Shown one piece after another: positions 46,146-55,027 of a DNA stretch of 64,000 nt. Each line of letters starts with the position of its first letter. Position 1 is the stretch's first letter. The position numbers and the translations under genes were made by a program. The stretch spans positions 1-64,000 of the forward strand of contig NZ_BMPB01000016.1 of the NCBI RefSeq assembly GCF_014647375.1, given 5' to 3'. The stretch is from Parabacteroides faecis (GTDB lineage: Bacteria > Bacteroidota > Bacteroidia > Bacteroidales > Tannerellaceae). The notes beneath the pieces were generated by a model, which did not search any database, was not told the origin of the DNA, and worked only from the letters and a program-made list of their open reading frames with translations.

Positions 46146-47516
46146 ATGACGAATCAGGAAAATGGCGCAGACTTAAAATCTGCAGCCGGATTTGAGGAGA
46201 AAAAGTTGTTCATCGAAACCTACGGGTGCCAGATGAATGTAGCGGACAGTGAGGTAGTCGCTTCCATTATGAAAATGGATGGATATGCCATGACTGACAA
46301 AATTGAAGAAGCGGATGCTGTTTTTGTGAATACCTGTTCTGTGCGTGATAATGCGGAACAGAAAATTTACGGAAGGCTACAGTATTTCCAGTCACTTAAA
46401 CGCAAAAAGAAATCGCTGATTGTCGGTGTATTGGGATGTATGGCCGAACGGGTGAAAGAAGAGTTGATCAATGTGCATCATGCGGACCTGGTTGTCGGGC
46501 CGGACTCTTATATGGACCTGCCGAACCTGGTAGGCGCCGTAGAGCATGGTGAAAAAGCGATCAATGTGGAGCTTTCCACGCAGGAGACCTATAAAGATGT
46601 GATGCCGCTGAAATTGGGGGGTGTGCATATCTCCGGTTTTGTGTCGATCATGCGCGGATGCAATAATTTTTGTACGTATTGCATTGTACCTTATACCCGC
46701 GGTCGTGAACGTAGCCGGGATGTGGAAAGTATCCTGAACGAGATACGGGATATGCGTGACAAAGGCTTTAAGGAAGCAACGTTGTTGGGGCAGAATGTGA
46801 ATTCGTATGCTTTTGAGAAGGATGGCGAAACCGTAACGTTCCCGATGTTGCTGGAACGTGTGGCTTTGGAAGCTCCCGAAATGCGTATCCGTTTTGTGAC
46901 ATCTCATCCGAAAGATATGAGCGACGATACGCTCCGTGTGATTGCCGCCCATGATAATATCTGTAAGTATATCCATCTTCCGGCCCAGTCGGGAAGTTCG
47001 AAGATACTGAAAGTGATGAACCGGAAATATACCCGCGAATGGTATCTGGACCGTATCGCTGCTATCCGCCGCATCGTCCCCGAAGCGTCTATCGCAACCG
47101 ATTTGTTTTGCGGCTTCCATTCGGAAACGGAAGAGGATTATCAGGAAACGCTTTCATTGATGCGTGAAGTCAAGTATGATGCAGCTTTCCTGTTCAAATA
47201 TTCCGAACGTCCTGGCACTTATGCAGCCAAACATCTTCCGGATACTGTATCGGAAGAAGAAAAAGTGCGCCGCTTGCAGGGAATGATCGACCTGCAAAAT
47301 AAGTTGTCGGAAGAAAGTAATCTGCGTGATATCGGAAAAGAATTTGAAGTGTTGATCGAAGGCTTCTCCAAACGTTCCCGCGAACAGTTGTTCGGTCGTA
47401 CCAGTCAGAACAAAGTCGTTATTTTTGATAAGAAGAACTATAAAGTCGGACAGTTTGTGAAGGTGCGGATTACCCGTGCTTCTTCTGCTACATTATTTGG
47501 CGAAACGGTAGAATAA
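46146..47516 (+). CDS. miaB: tRNA methylthiotransferase MiaB
   Basis: A 456-residue enzyme that adds the methylthio group to isopentenyladenosine-37 of tRNAs. The N-terminal domain has its own cluster cysteines in YGCQMN (C28), NTCSVR and LGCMAE. The radical-SAM motif is CNNFCTYC (C172, C176, C179), followed by VPYTRGRERSR. A TRAM-like C-terminal domain (VLIEGFSKRS... GETVE) is present. An in-frame ATG at 46074 would add 24 unsupported residues over the divergent promoter, so 46146 is preferred. A terminator follows closely. Confidence 0.95.
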   Translation: MTNQENGADLKSAAGFEEKKLFIETYGCQMNVADSEVVASIMKMDGYAMTDKIEEADAVFVNTCSVRDNAEQKIYGRLQYFQSLKRKKKSLIVGVLGCMAERVKEELINVHHADLVVGPDSYMDLPNLVGAVEHGEKAINVELSTQETYKDVMPLKLGGVHISGFVSIMRGCNNFCTYCIVPYTRGRERSRDVESILNEIRDMRDKGFKEATLLGQNVNSYAFEKDGETVTFPMLLERVALEAPEMRIRFVTSHPKDMSDDTLRVIAAHDNICKYIHLPAQSGSSKILKVMNRKYTREWYLDRIAAIRRIVPEASIATDLFCGFHSETEEDYQETLSLMREVKYDAAFLFKYSERPGTYAAKHLPDTVSEEEKVRRLQGMIDLQNKLSEESNLRDIGKEFEVLIEGFSKRSREQLFGRTSQNKVVIFDKKNYKVGQFVKVRITRASSATLFGETVE

Positions 47517-47539
47517 TACTAATTTTATATAGAAAAAGG

Positions 47540-47583
47540 CTCTGCTTTTATACTAATTTGCTATAAAAGCAGAGTTATTTTTT
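47540..47583 (+). terminator. miaB terminator
   Basis: CTCTGCTTTTAT and ATAAAAGCAGAG form a perfect 12-base stem, followed by TTATTTTTT. Confidence 0.9.
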
Positions 47584-47595
47584 ATAAATAAGTAT

Positions 47596-47755
47596 TTAGT
47601 ACTGATAGAACTAAACCTTTTCTAACACGCAAATATAGTTTATTTTAAACAAGTTAGCTCCACATCACTAAAAAAAGACGTCCTCTTCCTTTTTCTTAAC
47701 TCCTTATTATTCAGGCCTAAAAACAGTCTAAAAACCTTAGTTCTATCAGAACTAA
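47596..47755. promoter_or_regulatory. Putative invertible promoter segment of PUL 2
   Basis: Two 19-base sites are inverted relative to each other with one mismatch: TTAGTACTGATAGAACTAA (47596-47614) and TTAGTTCTATCAGAACTAA (47737-47755). Each is itself palindromic, with the core AGTWC-N5-GAACT. The segment between holds no gene. It carries one perfect -7 motif, TATATTTG, on the minus strand (47637-47630), facing away from the sigma gene. Inversion would move it to about 47714-47721 facing that gene. This layout matches recombinase-controlled promoters of Bacteroides surface proteins. Confidence 0.7.
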
Positions 47756-47800
47756 GTCCGACTTATTTTCGGGTGAGCATGAAAAACTGTGTCTGAGCTA

Positions 47801-48379
47801 ATGGAGGGGGAAATGAGATATACTGAAATGTCTGATGCACAATTGTGGATTTTGATAATAGAAAAGGATAAAGCAGCTTTTGAACAACTTTACCGACGTT
47901 ATTATTCTCCACTATTGGCTTATGCTTTGTCTTTTCGTTTTGATGACGAGATGTCTAAAGATTGTATTCAGGACTTATTTGTCAAGCTTTTTACTTCTGA
48001 TTCATTAACCCCGATTGAATATGTAAAAGCTTATTTATACAGGGCATTGAGAAACCTCCTGATCGACAGGTCTAATATGGTTATGGAAAGTGTGAGTTTG
48101 GAAGAGAATTTAACCATAGATTTTCTGATCGAGGATATTGAACTGGTGAGATTATTTGAAAAGGAAGATGATTATCTTGAAAAAAGTAGATTATTAGTGA
48201 AAGCCTATGCTCAGTTGTCGGATAACCAAAAAAATGCAGTTTACCTTTATTATATAAAAGAATTTTCATGGGATGAAATGTCTGTATCTTTGGATATTAA
48301 CACACATTCTTGTATGAATCTGGTCGCCCGTTCCGTTGCCAAACTCAGGAAAATAATGGGGACAGAAAATAAAAAATGA
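47801..48379 (+). CDS. ECF-type RNA polymerase sigma factor (FecI-like)
   Basis: About 192 residues. The sigma-2 region (AFEQLYRRYYSPLLAYALSF... SKDCIQDLFVKLF) lies at about residues 25-75 and the sigma-4 helix-turn-helix (LSDNQKNAVYLYYIKEFSWDEMS... TRAM-free SVAKLRK) at about 135-185. It is released by its anti-sigma to transcribe the adjacent SusC/SusD locus when glycan binds. The start is unclear: GTG 47789, ATG 47801 and ATG 47813 are all in frame. It is preceded by the putative invertible promoter. Confidence 0.88.
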   Translation: MEGEMRYTEMSDAQLWILIIEKDKAAFEQLYRRYYSPLLAYALSFRFDDEMSKDCIQDLFVKLFTSDSLTPIEYVKAYLYRALRNLLIDRSNMVMESVSLEENLTIDFLIEDIELVRLFEKEDDYLEKSRLLVKAYAQLSDNQKNAVYLYYIKEFSWDEMSVSLDINTHSCMNLVARSVAKLRKIMGTENKK

Positions 48380-48446
48380 ATTTTTTACTCAAAAAGTGAG
48401 GAGTAAAAAGTCTTTTTCCAGTTATACTAATGATATTTCAATAAAA

Positions 48447-49511
48447 ATGGAAAAAGATTATAAACAATTTCAGAAAGTTACAGAGCGATTGACGACTTAT
48501 CTTCGTATCCGTGAAAATGTACAGAGACGAGGCGAAGACGAGGTGTGGAAAAGAATAGAGGAGAATATTGAAGGAAAGAAGAGATTTCTGTTTAGACGCC
48601 GGCTTTCTATTATTTCTACTGCAGCCGCTGTGCTTTTGCTCTTGTTCTTATCGGTTGAGTATCTGTGGCTCAGGGATTCTGATCCTCTGGATGCTTATGT
48701 CGCCTTATTGGATGAACCGACATTGGATAGTTCTCAGATTCAGGTCTATTTGTCTCCGGAAGAAAAAGTGATGGTCGAAGAGAATACGGCATCTGTGAGT
48801 TACTCACCTAAAGGAAATGTTTCTATCAACCAGATGGAGCAATCGGATACTCTATCAAAAAATAAAGAGCAAGAGTTTAATCAAATCGTTGTTCCCAAAG
48901 GGAAATATACTCATTTGACACTTTCCGACGGATCGACTGTCCATATAAATTCCGGTAGTCGTGTCGTATATCCGCGTGTATTTTCTTCGGAGAGCAGGGA
49001 GATATATGTTGAAGGAGAGGTCTGTTTGGATGTGACTAAAAATGAAAATGTTCCGTTCATTGTTAAAACAGCGTCTTTCGATGTAAAAGTTTTAGGCACA
49101 ATCTTTAATGTGAACGCATACAAGGGGGATTCGGATCACGAGGTCGTGTTGATTGAAGGATCGGTCCGTTTGTCCGACCAGCATAAAAACAGGATAGAAT
49201 TAAGGCCGGATCAGTTGGTTGCGGTCAATCAAGGGAAAATAGGGGAGATAAAAAAAGTTGATGCTTCAGACTATATTGCATGGACGAATGGATTGTTGGT
49301 TTTGCAGTCCGAGCCATTGTCTAAAGTCTTTAAAAAGTTAGAACGCTTTTATGGGATTTCAATTCACGTTTCTCCTGATGCCGGTTTGCTGAAGATGAAG
49401 GGGAAAATTGATCTGAAACAATCATTGGACGACCTGATCGTGCTGATCTCTTCATCGGCTCCAATTCGTTGGAATAAAACAGACGGAGAATATTATATAG
49501 ATGTAAAATGA
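48447..49511 (+). CDS. FecR-family anti-sigma factor
   Basis: A 354-residue inner-membrane protein. A cytoplasmic N-terminal part of about 50 residues binds the sigma factor, one membrane helix (SIISTAAAVLLLLFLSV, near residue 55-72) follows, and a periplasmic FecR domain (VVPKGKYTHLTLSDGSTVHINSGSRVVYP... EVCLDV... VLGTIFNVNAY) ends with a secretin-like DUF4974 domain (SEPLSKVFKKLERFYGISI). A GTG at 48396 is in frame, but the ATG at 48447 gives the normal N-terminus. It transmits the SusC STN-domain signal to the ECF sigma. Confidence 0.9.
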   Translation: MEKDYKQFQKVTERLTTYLRIRENVQRRGEDEVWKRIEENIEGKKRFLFRRRLSIISTAAAVLLLLFLSVEYLWLRDSDPLDAYVALLDEPTLDSSQIQVYLSPEEKVMVEENTASVSYSPKGNVSINQMEQSDTLSKNKEQEFNQIVVPKGKYTHLTLSDGSTVHINSGSRVVYPRVFSSESREIYVEGEVCLDVTKNENVPFIVKTASFDVKVLGTIFNVNAYKGDSDHEVVLIEGSVRLSDQHKNRIELRPDQLVAVNQGKIGEIKKVDASDYIAWTNGLLVLQSEPLSKVFKKLERFYGISIHVSPDAGLLKMKGKIDLKQSLDDLIVLISSSAPIRWNKTDGEYYIDVK

Positions 49512-49582
49512 GAGAGATAATACAATTTGTTCAACCTTAAAATTAATAAGCCTATGAGATGATAAAAAGATAAAAATAAAAA

Positions 49583-49613
49583 ATCCGGATAGTATTAGCG
49601 GTACTACCCGGAT
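49583..49613. repeat. Stem-loop before PUL 2 susC
   Basis: ATCCGG-a-TAGTA pairs with TACTA-c-CCGGAT around a 7-base loop, with one internal mismatch. No T run follows, so it is probably not a terminator. It lies in the 153-base gap between the anti-sigma gene and susC and may stabilise or regulate the susC message. Confidence 0.6.
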
Positions 49614-49664
49614 GATTAGATTGAACCAATTTGCATACAGGTTAAATCCTTAAATCACAAAGAT

Positions 49665-52600
49665 ATGAATTATAATACATTTAAAATGAAGTGGATGATA
49701 AAAAAAATAAAAATCCTCTTCTTTGTTAATCTTTTTTTGACAATTTCGTTGAATCTTGATGCTGCTTCGGTATCGAATTATGCTCAGATAAAACAGTTTA
49801 CTTTCCATTTTGAGAAAAAAACAATACAAGACGTTTTTAATTATATAGAGCAGAACAGCGAGTTTGTATTCCTTTTTTACGAAAAAGTGTTGGATACGAA
49901 CCGCAAGGTAAATGTTTCCGTCAAAGATGAATCTATTGAGTCTGTATTAAATAAGTTGCTGAAAGATACTTCAGTGACATACGATATCAAAGATCGTCAG
50001 GTTGTATTAAAAAAGAAAGAAGAGAAATCTCTGCCAGTTCCTGCATCGACTCCGCAACAGCAAAAAAGTGTGACGGGAAAAGTAGTGGATGAAACGGGAG
50101 AACCGTTACCAGGTGTGGCCATTGTGGTAGAAGGATCTCCTCGTGGTGTCACGACGGATATCGACGGAACTTTTAGTATAGATGTAAAAAGTTCGGACAA
50201 GCTGATATTCTCTTATTTGGGAATGGAACCTCAGACGATCCCTGTGGCAAGTAAGAAAGAATTGATTGTCACTTTGAAAGCGAAGGTGGATGAATTGGAA
50301 GAAGTTACGGTGGTTGCTTTTGCCAAACAGAAAAAAGAAAGTGTGATTGCTTCCGTTTCAACGGTTAAACCTTCTGACTTGAAAGTTCCTTCCAGTAACT
50401 TGACAAATGCTTTTTCCGGGCGTATTGCCGGTATGATCTCTTATCAGCGTACGGGGGAACCCGGAGAAGATAATTCGGACTTCTTCATTCGTGGTGTGAC
50501 GACCTTTGGTACCGGAAAGTCGAATCCGTTGATCCTGATTGATGGTGTGGAAATGACGACAGAGGACTTGGCCCGTTTGACAACCGATGATATTGCCAGC
50601 TTCTCTATTATGAAGGACGCGAATGCAACTGCTCTTTACGGAGCGCGTGGTGCGAATGGTGTGATTCTTGTCAGTACCAAGGAAGGAAAAGAGGGAAAAG
50701 TCAGTATTTCCGTTCGGGCAGAAGGTTCGTTCTCTTCTCCGACAGAACAAGTAGGAATTGCCGATCCGGTCACTTACATGCGTATGCACAATGAAGCTGT
50801 GCGTACACGTGACCCGTTGGCTGCATTACCTTACTCTACATCAAAAATAGTAAATACGGAAAAAGGATTAAATCCTCTCCAATACCCGGCCATCGATTGG
50901 CGTGATATGTTGTTCAACAATCACACGTTCAATCAGCGTTACAACATGAGTATTAGCGGTGGTGGTAAAATTGCCCGTTATTATGTTGCAGCAGCTTATA
51001 ATAAGGACAATGGTATCATTCAGATGGATAAACGTAATAATTTTAATAATAATATCAGTATCAATAAATATATATTACGTTCAAACATTAATATAGACCT
51101 GACAAAATCGACTGAAATCATTGTCCGTCTGCATGGAGCTTTTGATGATTATTCCGGTCCGCTGGACGGTGGTTCGTCTTTATATGAGAAAGCGTTAAAT
51201 GCCAGTCCTGTATTGTTCCAACCTTATTATCCGGCTGACGAAGCTAATAAATATACTTCTCATATTCTTTTCGGTAATTATGGGGAAGGAAATTATTCGA
51301 ATCCTTATGCCGATATGGTTAAAGGCTATCAGGAATATAGCCGTTCGACCATGTTAGCTCAATTTGAGGCAAAGCAGAAACTTGATTTTATTACAGAGGG
51401 ATTATCGGCAAGAGCTTTGTTTAATGTGAACCGATATTCTAAACTGGGTAATTCAAATTCATATAAACCGTTTTATTATTCCTATTCTGCCAATCCGGAC
51501 AGTCCGGACTTATATAAATTGACAGCCTTGAATCCGGATGGAGGTACAGAATATCTGGAGTTTGCAACCGGAGCCAGGGAGGTAACCAGTACCTTGTATT
51601 TTGAAGGTGCGCTTGCTTATCAGAGGGAATTTAATGATAAGCATAATGTTTCCGGAATGTTGGTTTATACAATGCGCGATTATGTGGACAGTAATGCAGA
51701 GACATTGCAGTTGGCTCTTCCGCATCGTAACATAGGATTGGCCGGACGTTTTACTTACGGATACGATAGCCGTTATTTTGTGGAGGGTAACTTCGGTTAC
51801 AATGGTTCCGAACGGTTTGCTAAGAATGAACGCTTCGGTTTTTTCCCTTCTATCGGTTTAGGGTGGATAGTATCCAATGAGTCTTTTATGAAGCCTTATT
51901 CCAAGTGGTTAAGTAAACTAAAGTTGAAGGCTACATACGGATTGGTCGGTAACGACCAGATCGGAGAGAATAAAGACCGTTTCTTCTATCTTTCCCAAGT
52001 AAACGCAAACGATTCGGGGAAAGGTTTTACTTTCGGCGAATATTTTAATTATACCAGAAATGGTGTTTCCATATCTCGTTATGAAGATCCTTTCATTACC
52101 TGGGAAATAGGAAAGAAAATGAACCTGGGACTTGAGTTGAATTTGTGGAATAGTTTGGAGTTGCAGGTGGATTATTTTACGGAACATCGTTCGAATATTC
52201 TACAGGAACGTTCATATATTCCGACTACAATGGGATTGCAAGCCACTCCGCAGGCTAATGTTGGTAAAGCCAAAGGGGGAGGTATAGATATTTCCCTTGA
52301 CTATAATCATTCTTTCTCAAAAGATTTATGGGTATCTATGCGCGGAAATTTTACTTACGCAAGTAGTGAATATGTGGAATATGAAGAACCCGATTACAGT
52401 GATACACCTTGGCTGTCGCGTAAAGGAAAGAAAATATCCCAGACATGGGGGTTGGTTGCGGAACGTTTATTCCTGGACGAAGAAGAAGTAAAGAATTCAC
52501 CTAAACAAACTTTCGGCGATTACGGAGCCGGTGATATCAAGTACAAGGATATTAACGGCGACCAGATCATCGACGATCGCGACAAGGTGCCCATCGGTTT

Positions 52601-53096
52601 TCCGAAAACACCGGAAATAAATTATGGTTTCGGACTTTCTGCCGGTTATAAAGGTCTTGATTTCTCTTGTTTCTTCCAGGGGTCGGCTCGTTCTTCTTTC
52701 TGGATTGATCCTGCAAAAACAGCTCCGTTTGTAGGAAATACTGCTCCGAGAGCCTTGTTACAATATTATGCAGATGATCATTGGTCTGAAGACAATAAGA
52801 ATATTTACGCTTTGTGGCCCAGGTTATCGGCTAGTCAGGTCAAAAATAATGAGCAGGCCAGTACCTGGTTTATGCGGGACGGTGCATTCATTCGTTTAAA
52901 AACTGTGGAAGTAGGTTATTCTTTGCCTCAAAAATGGGTAAAAACGATAAGTCTGGCTAATGTGAGGCTTTATGTGACCGGCAACAACCTTTGTGTCTGG
53001 TCGAAATTTAAAATGTGGGATCCTGAGCTGGCTGGCAATGCTTTTAATTACCCGTTACAGCGTGTCTTTAATTTTGGAGTCAATATTAACTTATAA
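49665..53096 (+). CDS. SusC-like transporter with STN signalling domain (PUL 2)
   Basis: An 1143-residue TonB-dependent outer-membrane importer. After the signal peptide comes an STN domain (KQFTFHFEKKTIQDVFNYIEQ to DRQVVLKK, about residues 44-117) that contacts the FecR anti-sigma. A carboxypeptidase-like domain (VTGKVVDETGEPLPGVAIVVEG), TonB box LEEVTVVAFA, plug and barrel follow, ending FGVNINL. The STN domain makes it a sensor-transporter, matching the sigma/anti-sigma pair upstream. SusD begins 11 bases later. Confidence 0.95.
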   Translation: MNYNTFKMKWMIKKIKILFFVNLFLTISLNLDAASVSNYAQIKQFTFHFEKKTIQDVFNYIEQNSEFVFLFYEKVLDTNRKVNVSVKDESIESVLNKLLKDTSVTYDIKDRQVVLKKKEEKSLPVPASTPQQQKSVTGKVVDETGEPLPGVAIVVEGSPRGVTTDIDGTFSIDVKSSDKLIFSYLGMEPQTIPVASKKELIVTLKAKVDELEEVTVVAFAKQKKESVIASVSTVKPSDLKVPSSNLTNAFSGRIAGMISYQRTGEPGEDNSDFFIRGVTTFGTGKSNPLILIDGVEMTTEDLARLTTDDIASFSIMKDANATALYGARGANGVILVSTKEGKEGKVSISVRAEGSFSSPTEQVGIADPVTYMRMHNEAVRTRDPLAALPYSTSKIVNTEKGLNPLQYPAIDWRDMLFNNHTFNQRYNMSISGGGKIARYYVAAAYNKDNGIIQMDKRNNFNNNISINKYILRSNINIDLTKSTEIIVRLHGAFDDYSGPLDGGSSLYEKALNASPVLFQPYYPADEANKYTSHILFGNYGEGNYSNPYADMVKGYQEYSRSTMLAQFEAKQKLDFITEGLSARALFNVNRYSKLGNSNSYKPFYYSYSANPDSPDLYKLTALNPDGGTEYLEFATGAREVTSTLYFEGALAYQREFNDKHNVSGMLVYTMRDYVDSNAETLQLALPHRNIGLAGRFTYGYDSRYFVEGNFGYNGSERFAKNERFGFFPSIGLGWIVSNESFMKPYSKWLSKLKLKATYGLVGNDQIGENKDRFFYLSQVNANDSGKGFTFGEYFNYTRNGVSISRYEDPFITWEIGKKMNLGLELNLWNSLELQVDYFTEHRSNILQERSYIPTTMGLQATPQANVGKAKGGGIDISLDYNHSFSKDLWVSMRGNFTYASSEYVEYEEPDYSDTPWLSRKGKKISQTWGLVAERLFLDEEEVKNSPKQTFGDYGAGDIKYKDINGDQIIDDRDKVPIGFPKTPEINYGFGLSAGYKGLDFSCFFQGSARSSFWIDPAKTAPFVGNTAPRALLQYYADDHWSEDNKNIYALWPRLSASQVKNNEQASTWFMRDGAFIRLKTVEVGYSLPQKWVKTISLANVRLYVTGNNLCVWSKFKMWDPELAGNAFNYPLQRVFNFGVNINL

Positions 53097-53107
53097 ATCA
53101 GAATATT

Positions 53108-55000
53108 ATGAAATACTTTTCGAGATTGATCATAATTGCATTGACCTTTTTCTCTACCTCATGTGCAGATTATCTGGATATTGTGCCGGATGATATTGCT
53201 ACAATAGAGAAATCGTTTAATAACAGGGCGGCAGCAGAACGTTTCTTCTTTACTTGTTACAGTTATCTTCCGAATCCGACGGATATTTGGAATAGTACGG
53301 AGCTGATGACCGGAGATGAGATATGGTGGGATATTGATCAACCTAACTGGGTTACCAATCCGGTGACTTATATTGCTAAAGGTAGTCAGAATGCCAATAA
53401 CCCGTATCTCAACTATTGGGATGGCGAACAAAACGGGAAGAAATTATTTGTGGCAATACGCGACTGCAATATTTTTCTGGAAAATATTGACCGGGTGCAT
53501 GATATGGAGGAGTATGAAAGGAGCCGCTGGATTTCGGAAGTTAAGTTCCTGAAAGCCTACTATCATTACTATTTAATGACTTTATACGGACCTGTTCCGA
53601 TCATTGATAAGAATTTACCGGTTTCGGCTTCTCCGGAAGATGTTCGTGTATACCGGGAGCCGGTGGATGATGTTGTAGAATATATTGTGAATTTGATAAA
53701 TGAAGCTATCCCCGATCTTCCGCTTGAAATTGCTGATAAGACAAATGAAGCCGGACGTATCACGCAGCCTATAGCGGTTGCAATAAAAGCAAAAGCTTTA
53801 GTCTGGGCTGCCAGCCCGTTATTCAACGGGAATGCGGATTATATACATTTTGTAGATAATCAGGGACGGAAACTGGTTGATACTGAATTTAAAGTAGAGA
53901 AATGGCAACGTGCGGCAACTGCACTAAAAAATGCGATAGATACCTGTGAGCTGGCAGGACATCAATTGCATACTTTTAGACCGACCACTTCTATATCTGA
54001 TACAACTGCATTAAAGTTGACACTTCGTTCTGCCTTTTCTGAAAAATGGAATAAAGAGGTTGTTTGGGGATCGACGCATGATGTGGGGGCTTTACAAAAA
54101 CTTTGTATGCCTCACCTGGTCGTAAACAATTTGGGGAACGGTACAAATGAAATATGTGCTACTCTGAAGATTGCAGAACAATTTTATACCGAAAATGGTA
54201 TTCCTATCGATGAGGACCCTTCATGGGACTACGAAAATAGATATGATACGCAGAAAGTTACGGATAAGGATAAGTTTTATCTGGAACCGGGTGAGGTGAC
54301 AGCCAAACTTCATTTTAACCGGGAACCTCGTTTTTATGCGACCCTGGGATTTGACAGATCTGTTTTTGAAGGTGCCGGTAAAATCACGGATAATGATAAG
54401 TGGTATTTACATGCCCGCAAGAGTGAGATATCCGGATTCAGAAGTACGGGTGAACATATTCCGACCGGCTACTTTATTAAAAAGTTGATCAATTATGAAA
54501 CAACGGCAGGGACAGCTTCCAATACTTACAACGGCGTTCGCTATTCATTCCCGCTAGTCCGTATGTCCGATCTCTATCTTTTATATGCCGAGGCCTTGAA
54601 TGAGGCAAACTCTACTCCTGTGGCAGACGTTTATGCATATACCGACAAAGTTCGGGAACGGGCCGGACTAAAAGGTGTTGTCGAATCCTGGAAGAAATCC
54701 AAACTGGCTAATAAACCGAATACGCAGGAGGGGATGCGGGAGATCATTCATCAGGAGCGTCTGAACGAACTGGCTTGTGAAGGTGTACGTTCCGCTGATT
54801 TGCGCCGTTGGAAAGAAGCTATGGATTATTTGAACCAACCGGTTAGAGGCTGGAATTATCAAGGGGAAACGGCCGACTCTTATTATACGGTGGTGACTTA
54901 TGCAAACCGTATATTTAAGACTAAAGATTATCTATGGCCGATCAAAACGAATTCTATAACTATTAATTCGAATCTGGTACAGAATCCTGGCTGGGAGTAA
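53108..55000 (+). CDS. SusD-like glycan-binding lipoprotein (PUL 2)
   Basis: A 630-residue SusD/RagB protein, at the large end for the family. Lipobox STSC near residue 19, then ADYLDIVPDDIATIEKSF, the TPR signature WISEVKFLKAYYHYYLMTLYGPVPI and the C-terminal YAEALNEAN... VRERAGLKGV... HQERLNELACEGVRSADLRRW. It is paired with the preceding SusC. Likely ligands are host-type oligosaccharides, inferred only from the adjacent GH89. Confidence 0.95.
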   Translation: MKYFSRLIIIALTFFSTSCADYLDIVPDDIATIEKSFNNRAAAERFFFTCYSYLPNPTDIWNSTELMTGDEIWWDIDQPNWVTNPVTYIAKGSQNANNPYLNYWDGEQNGKKLFVAIRDCNIFLENIDRVHDMEEYERSRWISEVKFLKAYYHYYLMTLYGPVPIIDKNLPVSASPEDVRVYREPVDDVVEYIVNLINEAIPDLPLEIADKTNEAGRITQPIAVAIKAKALVWAASPLFNGNADYIHFVDNQGRKLVDTEFKVEKWQRAATALKNAIDTCELAGHQLHTFRPTTSISDTTALKLTLRSAFSEKWNKEVVWGSTHDVGALQKLCMPHLVVNNLGNGTNEICATLKIAEQFYTENGIPIDEDPSWDYENRYDTQKVTDKDKFYLEPGEVTAKLHFNREPRFYATLGFDRSVFEGAGKITDNDKWYLHARKSEISGFRSTGEHIPTGYFIKKLINYETTAGTASNTYNGVRYSFPLVRMSDLYLLYAEALNEANSTPVADVYAYTDKVRERAGLKGVVESWKKSKLANKPNTQEGMREIIHQERLNELACEGVRSADLRRWKEAMDYLNQPVRGWNYQGETADSYYTVVTYANRIFKTKDYLWPIKTNSITINSNLVQNPGWE

Positions 55001-55027
55001 TATGTAGAAATAATAAAAGAGAACATT

